From contig JAMLIK010000001.1 in assembly GCA_023954195.1 (NCBI GenBank), positions 1 to 64,000 on the forward strand: DNA of 64,000 bases, given 5' to 3'. The position numbers were made by a program, and so were the translations under genes. This DNA is from Xanthobacteraceae bacterium (lineage in GTDB: Bacteria; Pseudomonadota; Alphaproteobacteria; Rhizobiales; Xanthobacteraceae). The notes beneath the pieces were generated by a model that was not told the origin of the DNA, made no database searches, and was given only the letters and a program-made list of their open reading frames with translations. Below, piece after piece: positions 8,673 through 17,169 of this stretch (its first letter is position 1; each line of letters starts with the position of its first letter).

Positions 8673-9691
8673 TGGGGGACAAAAGAAAGAACGTCGCGCC
8701 GGCCTTGGTCGCCGTGATGCTGGCAACGACGGCGCTCGCCGGTTGCGCCAACAAATTCATTCCGCCGGACATCGACTACGACGATGCCGCGCCCGCCGTG
8801 CTCAGCGCCGACCCGGTTGGGCCGGTGAAAGTGGTCGAGCTGCCGAAGCCGCTTCCGTTGCCCGGCCAGTTGAAACCCGTCAACGCGGCGAAGACGAGTC
8901 CCGAAGCGGCCGATCCCAGGAAGCGCGTCGCGCAGGCCAATGAAGCGGCGCGGATGCAGCCTGTGCGCAACGGCTTCATCAATGCCGTGCAGGTCTATCC
9001 GTTCGTCCTCGGCGCGCTCTATCAGGTCTATGCCGCGCCCGGACAAGTGACCGACATCGCGCTCCAGCCGGGCGAACAGCTTGTCGGAGCCGGACCCGTC
9101 GCTGCCGGCGACACCGTGCGCTGGATCGTTGGCGATACACTCAGCGGCTCCGGCCAGACCGCCCAGGTCCACATCCTCGTCAAGCCGACGCGGCCGGACC
9201 TTCAGACAAACCTCGTTATCAACACCAACCTGCGCACCTATCACATGGAGCTGCGCTCGACCGAGAAGACCTATATGGCGTCGGTGTCGTGGCAGTATCC
9301 GCAGGATCAGTTGATCGCCCTGCGCCGGCAGAACCAACAGGCTGCGTTGACGCAGCCGGTCGCCAGCGGCGTCGACATCTCGAAGTTGAACTTCCGCTAT
9401 CAGATCGAGGGTGACGGTGCGCCGTGGCGGCCGCTGCGCGCCTTCGACGATGGCGCCAAGGTTTATATCGAGTTCCCTTCAGGTATCGGCCAGGGCGAGA
9501 TGCCGCCCTTGTTCGTCATCGGACCGTCCGGCAACTCCGAGCTGGTCAACTATCGTGCCCGCCAGAATTACTACGTCGTCGATCGTCTGTTTGCCGCCGC
9601 AGAACTGCGCCTGGGTGACAAGGACAGCGAGAAGCGCGTGCGCATCGTGCGCACCGACGGCCGGCCAGGACGTAGCCCGAGGTTGTTCTGA
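8672..9691 (+). CDS. trbG: TrbG, VirB9-like outer membrane lipoprotein
   Basis: A 339-residue VirB9/TrbG protein. The start at 8672 fits the lipoprotein signal that follows (LATTALAGC, Cys at residue 25). A much longer open frame extends upstream, but that part lies antiparallel in reading frame within trbF and has no signal peptide. The C-terminal half contains the TrbG/VirB9 beta domain (FRYQIEGDGAPWRP, VYIEFPSG, NYYVVDRLF). With TrbI and the TrbK-like lipoprotein it forms the outer-membrane core of the mating channel. Confidence 0.93.
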   Translation: MGDKRKNVAPALVAVMLATTALAGCANKFIPPDIDYDDAAPAVLSADPVGPVKVVELPKPLPLPGQLKPVNAAKTSPEAADPRKRVAQANEAARMQPVRNGFINAVQVYPFVLGALYQVYAAPGQVTDIALQPGEQLVGAGPVAAGDTVRWIVGDTLSGSGQTAQVHILVKPTRPDLQTNLVINTNLRTYHMELRSTEKTYMASVSWQYPQDQLIALRRQNQQAALTQPVASGVDISKLNFRYQIEGDGAPWRPLRAFDDGAKVYIEFPSGIGQGEMPPLFVIGPSGNSELVNYRARQNYYVVDRLFAAAELRLGDKDSEKRVRIVRTDGRPGRSPRLF

Positions 9692-10905
9692 TGACCGACG
9701 CACAAACTCCGCCTCCCGCCGATATCCGCGCCGAACTGCGTTTGCGGCCCGAGCAACCCCGCGTCACGCGCCTGTCCCGCAAGGTGCTCGTCACGCTCGG
9801 CGGCGTCAGCGCCGTCGCGATCATGGCCGCGCTGTTCTGGGCGCTCGACGCCAACCGGCGCGCCAGCCAATCGCCGGCCGAACTCTACAACACAGAGAAC
9901 CGCACGCCGGCGGATGGACTCGCCGGCTTGCCGAAGGACTACGCCGGCATTCCCAAGCTCGGCCCCGCGCTGCCGGGCGACCTTGGGAGGCCGATCCTGC
10001 GCGCGCAGGAAGAGGGGCGTCCTGTCGTGCCGCCGGACGTCCGGACGCCACGCGCAGATCCGGAGGAACAACGTCGCCTTGCTGAGATCGAAGCCGCGCG
10101 CGTGGCGAAAGTCTTCACCGATAGCCGCGGCGTGCAGGCGACGGTCGCACCCGCCGCAGCGCCCGCCGTTGGCCGGGTCGATCCGGCGACGGGCCTCGCG
10201 CTGCCGACCGAGACGCCGCCGCTCGATCCGGGCGCAGCGCAAAACATGCAGGATCGCAAGCTCGCCTTCGTCAACGCCGCCGTCGATCGGCGCACCGTCT
10301 CGCCCGACCGCGTGCAGGAAAAGGCGTCGCCCTATGTCGTGCAGGCCGGCACCGTCATTCCGGCGGCGCTGATTACCGGCATCAAATCCGATCTGCCCGG
10401 AACGATCACCGCGCAGGTGACGGAACAGGTTTACGACACGCCGACCGGCAAGCAGCTCCTCATCCCGCAAGGCGCGCGGCTGATCGGCCAGTATGACAGC
10501 CAGGTCGCGTTCGGACAGTCGCGCGTGCTGCTGGTGTGGAATCGCATCATCATGCCCGACGGCACGTCGATCGTGCTGGAGCGGCAACCGGGCGCCGACG
10601 CCGAGGGCTATTCCGGGCTCGAGGACGACGTCGATTACCATTGGGGCCAACTCTTCAGGGCGGCGATCCTCTCCACCTTGCTCGGCGTCGGCACCGAGAT
10701 CGGCGCCAGCAACAACGAGAACGAGATCGCCCGCGCGATCCGCCAGAGCAGCCAGGACACCGCCTCCGATGTCGGCCGCCAGCTCATCCGCCGCCAGCTC
10801 AACATTCAGCCGACGCTCACCATCCGGCCGGGCTTTCCCGTCCGCGTGATCGTCAATCGCGACTTGATATTGCAGCCCTACGGGGTGGCGAAGGAGCCGT
10901 CATGA
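9691..10905 (+). CDS. trbI: TrbI, VirB10-like channel scaffold
   Basis: A 404-residue VirB10/TrbI protein that spans from the inner to the outer membrane. A cytoplasmic N-terminus of about 30 residues precedes one transmembrane helix (about residues 34-52), then a Pro- and Ala-rich periplasmic region. The conserved TrbI domain begins near residue 210 (YVVQAGTVIPAALITGI, LLIPQGARLIGQYDS, VLLVWNRIIMPDG). The start overlaps the trbG stop by one base; the end overlaps the next gene by four. Confidence 0.95.
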   Translation: MTDAQTPPPADIRAELRLRPEQPRVTRLSRKVLVTLGGVSAVAIMAALFWALDANRRASQSPAELYNTENRTPADGLAGLPKDYAGIPKLGPALPGDLGRPILRAQEEGRPVVPPDVRTPRADPEEQRRLAEIEAARVAKVFTDSRGVQATVAPAAAPAVGRVDPATGLALPTETPPLDPGAAQNMQDRKLAFVNAAVDRRTVSPDRVQEKASPYVVQAGTVIPAALITGIKSDLPGTITAQVTEQVYDTPTGKQLLIPQGARLIGQYDSQVAFGQSRVLLVWNRIIMPDGTSIVLERQPGADAEGYSGLEDDVDYHWGQLFRAAILSTLLGVGTEIGASNNENEIARAIRQSSQDTASDVGRQLIRRQLNIQPTLTIRPGFPVRVIVNRDLILQPYGVAKEPS

Positions 10906-11138
10906 CCAAGCTCAAGCTGGACACGATCGAGGACGACAAGCCCGTCAACCGCATGGTCAAGTTCCCCGGCGCGGTTTACCGGGACCTGACCGCCTATGCC
11001 GAGGTACTGGCGAAAGACAGCGGCAAGACCACAGCGCCAGATCCCATCAAGCTCGTTGTCCCTATGCTCCAACGCTTCATGGCGACAGATAAGGCGTTCC
11101 GTAAGGCAAGAGGGCAATTTGGGCAGACCCGGTCCTAA
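10902..11138 (+). CDS. DUF2274 protein, last gene of the trb operon
   Basis: A 78-residue protein matching the DUF2274 family that closes trb operons in alpha- and betaproteobacterial elements. The conserved features are LKLDTIEDDKPV at the start and a short helix-turn-helix-like segment (VYRDLTAYAEVLAKDSG). It may be a small ribbon-helix-helix-like DNA-binding or accessory protein, but no function is established. It overlaps trbI by ATGA and is followed by the convergent integrase gene 27 bases away. Confidence 0.88.
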   Translation: MTKLKLDTIEDDKPVNRMVKFPGAVYRDLTAYAEVLAKDSGKTTAPDPIKLVVPMLQRFMATDKAFRKARGQFGQTRS

Positions 11139-11164
11139 GACAATGCCCAGATGCCCTCGATGTG

Positions 11165-12235
11165 TCACTCCGCGCTGATAGCCATTTGGAGACCAGACCA
11201 GCCAGCGTATTTGTCACCCGTCTCTCGAATGTGGGTGTAACGCTTGAGGCTCACCCATGATCGGTGTCCGCTGACCGCCGCGACGTGAGGAATATTCAAG
11301 CCCATCTCAAACAGGCGCGAAATGCCCTCGTGGCGGAGATCGTGAAAATGCAAATCCTCGATGCCAAGCAGCTTGCAAGCCCGCGTGAAGTTGGCCGTAA
11401 TGGCATCGGTGGAGTAGGGAAATATCTCCGGCTTCTTCTTGGACATGCTGTCGATGACCTGAATCGCCTCCGCAGGGAGGTCGACCCAGGTATCGTTGCC
11501 GAGCTTCTCGCCGGGATGCTTCATGTCGCGCACCAGCACGCGCTTGTGCTCTTTCTCAAAATCCTCCCAAGCAATGCGCGTGATTTCCTCTTGCCGGCGA
11601 GTTGAAAAGAGCGCGAACACGACGACCTTGTGCATCGGCATGGCTTGGGGAGCACGCTTGCGCCGCTCAATGAAGTGCCCAAGCAACTTATCCAGCTCCT
11701 CAAGCGTCGGCCTACGATCACGCTGAATGGAGCGAGAGATAATGCCCAAGCGCCGCGCGACTGTAATTGCGTCCTTCATTTCCCGATCGTCGAGCTGATA
11801 GTCCCACATGGGTCGCGCGATAGCGAAAATCGCAGCCAGATGGCTGGCGTAGTTGCCAACGGTCTGTGGCTGACTGGTCAGCGATTGCAGAAACTCGATA
11901 ATATCTTTCGACTTGATCGTCGAACATGCCATGTCGGCGATCGCAAACTTTTTGATCGCTTTCAGCACCTGGGCCTTGGTGCGGCCGATCTCCTTGATCG
12001 ACTCCTCGGTGTAACGGTCGATCGCTTTGGCCAAAGTCGGATCGGCGGACTTGACGCGGTCGATCACGCCGGGTTTCGCAAGCTCCCGCTCGCGCTGTTT
12101 CAGCCAAGCCGTTGCGGTAGGCCGCCTGTCAAAGGTCTCCGTCTCGTGGTACGTTTGTCCATCCCGCATTACCCGTACACGCGCCCGATAGCCGACGCTG
12201 CCGTCTTTCCGCTTGCGTGCCGTGATGGTGCCCAT
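11165..12235 (-). CDS. int: Tyrosine site-specific integrase of the element
   Basis: A 356-residue tyrosine recombinase. The N-terminal part (about residues 1-60) is an arm-binding domain, residues 65-165 a core-binding SAM-like domain, and the rest the catalytic domain. Visible catalytic residues are Arg in FSTRRQEEI (about 213), His and Arg in HDLRH (about 298 and 301), His in GHRSW (about 324) and Tyr in KRYTHI (about 333). I chose the ATG at 12235 because AAGCGGGAC precedes it; a GTG eight codons upstream is the alternative and falls inside a repeat. The gene abuts the 5' end of dusA, the known target of a family of dusA-specific integrases. Confidence 0.93.
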   Translation of the reverse strand: MGTITARKRKDGSVGYRARVRVMRDGQTYHETETFDRRPTATAWLKQRERELAKPGVIDRVKSADPTLAKAIDRYTEESIKEIGRTKAQVLKAIKKFAIADMACSTIKSKDIIEFLQSLTSQPQTVGNYASHLAAIFAIARPMWDYQLDDREMKDAITVARRLGIISRSIQRDRRPTLEELDKLLGHFIERRKRAPQAMPMHKVVVFALFSTRRQEEITRIAWEDFEKEHKRVLVRDMKHPGEKLGNDTWVDLPAEAIQVIDSMSKKKPEIFPYSTDAITANFTRACKLLGIEDLHFHDLRHEGISRLFEMGLNIPHVAAVSGHRSWVSLKRYTHIRETGDKYAGWSGLQMAISAE

Positions 12236-12248
12236 GTCCCGCTTCCCG

Positions 12249-12325
12249 ACTTGGTCCACGGGGATTATACTTGGTCCACGGGACCAAATCTAGTGACGAA
12301 ACTGCCGTTTTTGGTCCAAAACTAG
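12249..12325. repeat. TTGGTCC repeats at the element's right end
   Basis: ACTTGGTCCACGGG occurs at 12249-12262 and again at 12269-12282, exactly 20 bases apart. An inverted copy GGACCAAATCTAG overlaps the second (12281-12293), and a partial copy TTGGTCCAAAACTAG lies at 12311-12325. Two-turn spacing next to the integrase start and the presumed attachment junction suggests arm-type integrase or excisionase sites, or an operator for int. The repeats are seen directly; the role is inferred. Confidence 0.5.
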
Positions 12326-12376
12326 CGCGAACGAGTCGTAAATCTGATGATACAAGATGTTGATAAAAAAGAAAAA

Positions 12377-13372
12377 ATGAGCTATTTCAAAGCTCCGGTC
12401 TTTGCCGTTGCGCCGATGATGGATTGGACCGACCGCCATTGCCGGGTGTTCCATCGGATGCTGACGCGCCGGGCGCGGCTTTATACCGAGATGGTGACAA
12501 CGGGCGCTGTGATTCATGGTGACCGCGCGCGGCTGCTCGGCTTCGATGCAAGCGAGCATCCGGTGGCGCTGCAACTCGGCGGGTCCGACCCCGACGACCT
12601 CGCGGCCGCCGCCAAGATTGGCGAGGATTTCGGTTACGACGAGATCAATCTCAATGTCGGCTGCCCGTCCGATCGGGTGAAGGACGGCCGCTTCGGTGCC
12701 TGCCTGATGGCGGAGCCGGATCTGGTCGCGGATTGCGTCAGTGCGATGAAGCGCGCGGTCGCGGTGCCGGTCACGGTGAAATGCCGCATCGGCATCGACG
12801 ATCAAGATCCCGAAGCGGCGCTGGATCGTCTCGCCCGCGCGGTGGTGGCGGCCGGCGCCGACGCGCTCGTCGTCCACGCCCGCAAGGCGTGGCTGAACGG
12901 GTTGTCGCCCAAGGAGAACCGCGACATTCCGCCGCTCGACTACGACCGCGTCTATCGCCTCAAGGCCGCGATGCCGAACGTGCGCATCATTATCAACGGC
13001 GGCATCGGCGGCATCGACGAGGCGCGGCGGCATCTCGCTCACGTCGACGGCGTGATGCTCGGCCGCGCCGCCTATCAGGAGCCGTGGCGGTTGCTCGCGG
13101 TCGATGGCGATATTTTTGGCGCGACCGCGCCGCATGACGACATGATCGCGGCGCTGGAGGCCATGGTGCCCTACATCGCCGGGCAATTGGCGCGCGGCGT
13201 CAGGCTTCACGCCATCACGCGGCATTTCGTCGGCGCGTTCCACGGCGTGCCGGGGGCGCGCGCGTTCCGCCGGCACCTGTCGGTGCATGGCGTCAAGCCC
13301 GATGCCGGGATCGAGGTGCTGCGCGACGCGCTGGCATTGGTGCGAACGCGGGCGACGGTTTTGGTGGCGTAG
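12377..13372 (+). CDS. dusA: tRNA-dihydrouridine synthase A, 5' end likely remade by element insertion
   Basis: A 331-residue DusA that reduces uridines in the D-loop of tRNAs using FMN and NADPH. It shows the FMN-barrel start FAVAPMMDWTDRHCR, the catalytic Cys in NVGCPSD (about residue 96), VKCRIGIDD and the phosphate-binding NGGIGG. I chose the ATG at 12377 because it aligns with usual DusA N-termini; an ATG ten codons upstream (12347) is in frame. The DNA before codon 5 is AT-rich (GATAAAAAAGAAAAAATG) unlike the GC-rich body, consistent with the mobile element supplying a new start region. The protein appears intact and functional. Confidence 0.93.
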   Translation: MSYFKAPVFAVAPMMDWTDRHCRVFHRMLTRRARLYTEMVTTGAVIHGDRARLLGFDASEHPVALQLGGSDPDDLAAAAKIGEDFGYDEINLNVGCPSDRVKDGRFGACLMAEPDLVADCVSAMKRAVAVPVTVKCRIGIDDQDPEAALDRLARAVVAAGADALVVHARKAWLNGLSPKENRDIPPLDYDRVYRLKAAMPNVRIIINGGIGGIDEARRHLAHVDGVMLGRAAYQEPWRLLAVDGDIFGATAPHDDMIAALEAMVPYIAGQLARGVRLHAITRHFVGAFHGVPGARAFRRHLSVHGVKPDAGIEVLRDALALVRTRATVLVA

Positions 13373-13388
13373 CGCGGGGATGCGCTAC
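13369..13388. terminator. Hairpin holding both convergent stop codons
   Basis: GTAGCGC GGGGAT GCGCTAC forms a perfect 7-base-pair stem. The TAG of dusA lies in the left arm and the TAG of the opposing protease gene lies in the right arm. There is no T-run, so it may be a weak two-way terminator or simply a result of the tight convergence. Confidence 0.35.
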
Positions 13389-13891
13389 GGATAGCCGCGC
13401 AGCATCAGCCGGTCGGCGCGGACCTCCCAGCTCTCCAGCCGGTCGAGAAAGCTCATGCCGAGCAGGTTGGTCTTCATCTGGCCGCGCGGCACCACCAGCG
13501 CCGGGATCGAGCGTTCGACGAGGCGGCCGACCGCGAGGCGGTCGAGGGTGAGCCGCGCCGCCCTTGTGTTGCCGCCGACGGTTTCCAGCGGCACGTTGTA
13601 GTCCAGCAGTTCGAGCGGCAGCCCGGCCGCCTTGGCGGTCTCGTAGGTCAGAACCACCGATGTCGCCCCGGTGTCGATCACCATCGGGGCCTTGACGCCG
13701 TTGATGGTGGCGTCGAGCCGGAATTCTCCGCCATTGCCGCGCGGAATTTGCTGGATGCGGGAATTCGCCGCCGTGCGGTGTTGCAGCATCGCGATCACCG
13801 AGCCGCGCGCGGTGGTGATTTTCGCCGGATCGCCATAGGCGAACACCGCGCAGGCGGTGGCGACGAACAGGACGAGCAGCACGCGGATCAT
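13385..13891 (-). CDS. Retropepsin-like aspartic protease, TIGR02281 type
   Basis: A 168-residue clan AA aspartic protease. An N-terminal membrane anchor or signal (LLVLFVATACAVFAY) precedes one retropepsin-like domain with the catalytic motif VIDTGATS (Asp about residue 73) and the later hydrophobic-Gly motif LLGMSFLDRL. Single-domain members act as homodimers, probably in the periplasm; the substrate is unknown. It lies 13 bases downstream of the DUF1289 gene in the same orientation and is probably co-transcribed with it. Confidence 0.88.
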   Translation of the reverse strand: MIRVLLVLFVATACAVFAYGDPAKITTARGSVIAMLQHRTAANSRIQQIPRGNGGEFRLDATINGVKAPMVIDTGATSVVLTYETAKAAGLPLELLDYNVPLETVGGNTRAARLTLDRLAVGRLVERSIPALVVPRGQMKTNLLGMSFLDRLESWEVRADRLMLRGYP

Positions 13892-13904
13892 GATCCACCC
13901 GCCG

Positions 13905-14120
13905 TCATCGGGTTTCGGGGCCGTCGCTCGCGCGGGGGACGGGCGGCGGCAGCCCGGCCTGGGCCATCCGTGCCGGAAGCGTCGCGATCAGCGCACGCCG
14001 CTCGCCGGAGGTCATCTGGCCCCAGCGCGCGATTTCCGCCAGCGTGCGACCGCAGCCGCGACACAGGCGGCTTTCGGGGTCGATTATGCAGACGGCGATA
14101 CACGGGCTCTCGTTGCTCAT
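13905..14120 (-). CDS. DUF1289 cysteine-rich small protein
   Basis: A 71-residue protein of the DUF1289 family. The conserved pattern is SPCIAVCIIDPE...CRGCGRT, with Cys at residues 7, 11, 20 and 23, and then ARWGQM. The four cysteines could bind zinc or an iron-sulfur cluster. The family is widespread in proteobacteria without a proven role. It lies between the kinase gene upstream and the aspartic protease downstream. Confidence 0.87.
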   Translation of the reverse strand: MSNESPCIAVCIIDPESRLCRGCGRTLAEIARWGQMTSGERRALIATLPARMAQAGLPPPVPRASDGPETR

Positions 14121-14164
14121 CTTCGGTCGTGAGGCGCGTTCGCCTGCTTGCGCACGCGCATGGC

Positions 14165-15763
14165 CTACAATCCAGTCCCTGCATTCATGATCGGCGAGCG
14201 GCGCCGGGCCGTCGTCGACCGCTTGCCGCCGGGAATCTCCGGCTGCAACGACGGCGCTTCCTCGGTCATCGGGCCCAGCGCCGCCATCACCCGTTCCGGT
14301 GGCAGCGTGATGATGACCTCGGTGCCGATCCGCAGCTTGGATTTCAGCGTGAAGGTGCCGCCGTGCATGTCGATCAGGCTTTTCGCGATCGGCAGGCCGA
14401 GGCCGGCGCCTTGTTCGGCGGACTTGATCGAGTTGGAGCCCTGGCCGAACGAGGCGAGCACGATCGGGATTTCGTCCTCGGCGATGCCGGATCCGGTGTC
14501 CTTGACGCTGAGATATTGACCGCCGGAGGCGGTCCAGCCGGCCTTCAGCCAGATCTCGCCGCCTTGCGGGGTGAACTTGATGGCGTTGGACAGCAGGTTC
14601 AGCACCACCTGGCGGATCGCGCGCTCGTCGCCCCAGATCCGCGGCATGCCCTGTTCGAAAATCTCGTGGATGGTGATGCCGCGGCTGGAAGCGCGCAGCT
14701 TCAGCAAATGATGGCAGTCGGCCACGACATGGACCAGCGAGACGGCTTCCTCGTTGAGTTCGTAACGGCCGGCCTCGATCCGCGACAGGTCGAGGATTTC
14801 ATTGATGAGGTTGAGCAGGTGAACGCCGGAATTGTGGATGTCGTTCGAATAGTCCTTGTAGGCCGGCACGGTGTGGGCGCCGAAGATTTCGCTTTTCATC
14901 ACCTCGGAGAAGCCGAGGATGGCGTTGAGCGGCGTCCGCAGCTCGTGGCTCATCTGCGCGAGAAACCGCGACTTGGCGACGTTGGCGGATTCGGCGCGGT
15001 GGCGCGCCTCGTCGGAGATCGCCTTGGCCTGTTCGAGTTCGCCGATCAGCGCGTCCTTTTCGGCGCGGGCTTCCAGCGTCGCCAGCGTCGTCGAATGCAG
15101 CCGGTGCGCCAGCAGCGCGAAATAGGCTTCGGCGGCGATGGCGAGCAGCGCCAGGATGTAAGCGTCGAGCGTGCCCCGCGCGATGAAGTTGACCGCGATG
15201 GCCGCGGTGACCGGCGCGGTGGCGGCGAACGCCGCGATCGGCAGGCTGGAGGCAAGCATGCTCGACACCGCCACGATCAGCAGCATCATGAACATGACGA
15301 ATGTATTGGAGAGCAGGTCGTACCCCGACGGGTAGGCCAGGATCGCCGCCCAGCACAGACCATGGATCAGATCGAGCAGGATGAAGCGGATCCGCCATTT
15401 GCGGATCGCGGTCGTGGAGGCCGGCTCCTTGAGATACCGCGTGCAGGCATGCACCATCACGGCGTTGAGCACCAGCATGCCGATCATCCAGATGGCGGCG
15501 AACGCCGGCTGCACCATGATGCCGAACAACAGGCCGGTCGCCACCACCAGCAGCATCACCACATAGGAGGCCGACTGCCGGGTCTGGGCGTATTGCCGCA
15601 GCAGTTCGTGGTCGAAGGCGGGGCGGGTGCCGCTGGTCGAGGTGAGGCGGTCGCGCGCCTCGCGCACGCGCTGCGCCGCGATGCGGCGGTTGCGCGCGTG
15701 GGGCACAACCGGTTCCTCAGCGGGAAGCTGGACAACCTCGGGCTGTTCGACGGGCGAATTCAT
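14165..15763 (-). CDS. Membrane sensor histidine kinase, PleC/DivJ-like
   Basis: A 532-residue histidine kinase. About six hydrophobic segments occupy residues 55-200, then a coiled-coil-like stretch (ALIGELEQAKAISDEARH). The HisKA domain carries MSHELRTPLNAILGF with the phospho-acceptor His near residue 272. The HATPase_c domain has the N box (VVLNLLSNAIKFTP), G1 (DTGSGI), F box and G2 (GAGLGLPIAKS). The catalytic core, notably FGQGSNSIKSAEQGAGL, resembles the PleC/DivJ group that controls the CtrA cell-cycle pathway in alphaproteobacteria; I infer kinship, not the exact orthologue. No response regulator is adjacent. The start is the ATG at 15763; a TTG four codons upstream is less likely. 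Confidence 0.9.
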   Translation of the reverse strand: MNSPVEQPEVVQLPAEEPVVPHARNRRIAAQRVREARDRLTSTSGTRPAFDHELLRQYAQTRQSASYVVMLLVVATGLLFGIMVQPAFAAIWMIGMLVLNAVMVHACTRYLKEPASTTAIRKWRIRFILLDLIHGLCWAAILAYPSGYDLLSNTFVMFMMLLIVAVSSMLASSLPIAAFAATAPVTAAIAVNFIARGTLDAYILALLAIAAEAYFALLAHRLHSTTLATLEARAEKDALIGELEQAKAISDEARHRAESANVAKSRFLAQMSHELRTPLNAILGFSEVMKSEIFGAHTVPAYKDYSNDIHNSGVHLLNLINEILDLSRIEAGRYELNEEAVSLVHVVADCHHLLKLRASSRGITIHEIFEQGMPRIWGDERAIRQVVLNLLSNAIKFTPQGGEIWLKAGWTASGGQYLSVKDTGSGIAEDEIPIVLASFGQGSNSIKSAEQGAGLGLPIAKSLIDMHGGTFTLKSKLRIGTEVIITLPPERVMAALGPMTEEAPSLQPEIPGGKRSTTARRRSPIMNAGTGL

Positions 15764-15914
15764 TACGCAATACAAATCCTGCGCGCCTGAGCGCGGCGCC
15801 TTTTCTTCTTCTTAATTTCTGACGCCAAATCATTAAGAGCAGCCTTAAACGCCTCGATAATCTTGTTAACGAAACCTTAAAATGGGGCCGGACGGGCCGA
15901 AGGGCGATCGCAGC

Positions 15915-15996
15915 GTCATTGCGAGCGCAGCGAAGCAATCCAGAGGCCGCGAGCGACAACTGGATTGCTTCGTCGCTTTGCTCCTCTCGCAATGAC
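15915..15996. repeat. Intergenic palindrome, GTCATTGCGAG family, copy 1
   Basis: An imperfect inverted repeat: the left arm opens GTCATTGCGAGCGCAGCG and reaches AAGCAATCCAG; the right arm begins CTGGATTGCTTCG and ends CTCGCAATGAC. A second copy lies at 62508-62589. It sits between two minus-strand genes. Such elements are dispersed in many rhizobial genomes and can fold into long RNA hairpins. Confidence 0.8.
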
Positions 15997-16007
15997 GGGA
16001 GAACCGC

Positions 16008-16877
16008 TCAGCGCTCCAGCAGCGCCAGCAGGCTGGAGGTGTCCCAGCGCCGCCCGCCGATTTTCTCGACTTGCGAGTAGAACTGGTCGACCAGCGCGGT
16101 CGCCGGCAGGCTGGCGCCGTTGCGGCGGGCCTCGCCGAGGCAGATCGACAGATCCTTGCGCATCCATTCGACCGCGAAGCCGTGGTCGTATTTGCCCTCG
16201 TTCATGGTTTTATAGCGGTTTTCCATCTGCCACGACTGCGCCGCGCCCTTGGAGATGGTGGCGATCACCGCCTCGACGTCCAGCCCGGCCTTCTTGGCGA
16301 AATGGATGCCCTCGGAAAGCCCCTGCACCAGCCCGGCGATGCAGATCTGGTTGACCATCTTGGTGAGTTGCCCGGAGCCGGCGGGGCCGAGCCGCTTGCA
16401 CATCCGCGCATAGGCCGCGATCACCGGCTCGGCGCGGGCATAGGCTTGCTCGCTGCCGCCGCACATGACGGTGAGAACGCCGTTCTCGGCGCCGGCCTGG
16501 CCGCCCGACACCGGAGCATCGACGAAATGGAAGCCGCTGGCACGCGCCGCCTGGTCGAGTTCGCGCGCCACTTCGGCGGAAGCGGTGGTGTGATCGACGA
16601 ACACCGCATCCTTCCGCATGCCGGCGAACGCGCCGTCCGCTCCGGTGGTGACCGCGCGCAGGTCGTTGTCGTTGCCGACGCAGGCCATCACGAAGTCCTG
16701 GCCTTCGGCGGCGGCGCGCGGGGTGGGGACGGCGCGTCCGCCGAACTTGTCGGTCCAGGCCTTGGCGGTCGCGGCGGTGCGGTTGTAGACCGTCACCTCG
16801 TGCTGGCCCTTCTTGACGAGATGTCCCGCCATGGGAAAGCCCATGACGCCGAGACCGATGAAAGCGACTTTAGCCAT
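16008..16877 (-). CDS. 3-hydroxyisobutyrate dehydrogenase-family oxidoreductase
   Basis: A 289-residue beta-hydroxyacid dehydrogenase. The Rossmann motif FIGLGVMGFPMAGHL opens the protein, the substrate-binding signature is DAPVSGGQAGAENG, and the catalytic Lys lies in GQLTKMVNQ (about residue 171). Family members oxidise 3-hydroxyisobutyrate or reduce tartronate semialdehyde, succinic semialdehyde or glyoxylate with NAD(P); the substrate cannot be decided here. The ATG at 16877 follows GAGG. The 292-base spacer to the divergent apbC gene should hold both promoters. Confidence 0.88.
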   Translation of the reverse strand: MAKVAFIGLGVMGFPMAGHLVKKGQHEVTVYNRTAATAKAWTDKFGGRAVPTPRAAAEGQDFVMACVGNDNDLRAVTTGADGAFAGMRKDAVFVDHTTASAEVARELDQAARASGFHFVDAPVSGGQAGAENGVLTVMCGGSEQAYARAEPVIAAYARMCKRLGPAGSGQLTKMVNQICIAGLVQGLSEGIHFAKKAGLDVEAVIATISKGAAQSWQMENRYKTMNEGKYDHGFAVEWMRKDLSICLGEARRNGASLPATALVDQFYSQVEKIGGRRWDTSSLLALLER

Positions 16878-17169
16878 GATGAGAACCTCGGGTGTTGACC
16901 GGCATTGACGGCGCCGTGTTGTTTCGTGAAGGCCACAGCATAGTCCGTCGGGTCGCAAGGGCAACGCCCGGTCCGAAAATGGCCTGCCGTGGCGGCGCGC
17001 GGGATCGTGACCGGGCTCCGTGCGCGACCAAGGAACCATTGCGTCCGGTCATGGCTGTTGCTCTAAAGAACGCGGAAAAGGGACGCGCCGATGGTCGAAC
17101 CATCTGTTTGACGGGGCGCAAGGACGGGCGCGCCACTCCCGATTATCAGCGGCCGCGAGGAGAAAAAAA

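Noticed and set aside
13748-15790. A 680-codon plus-strand ORF over the histidine kinase
   Set aside because: It is antisense to the clear kinase gene, with biased low-complexity composition and no start signal.
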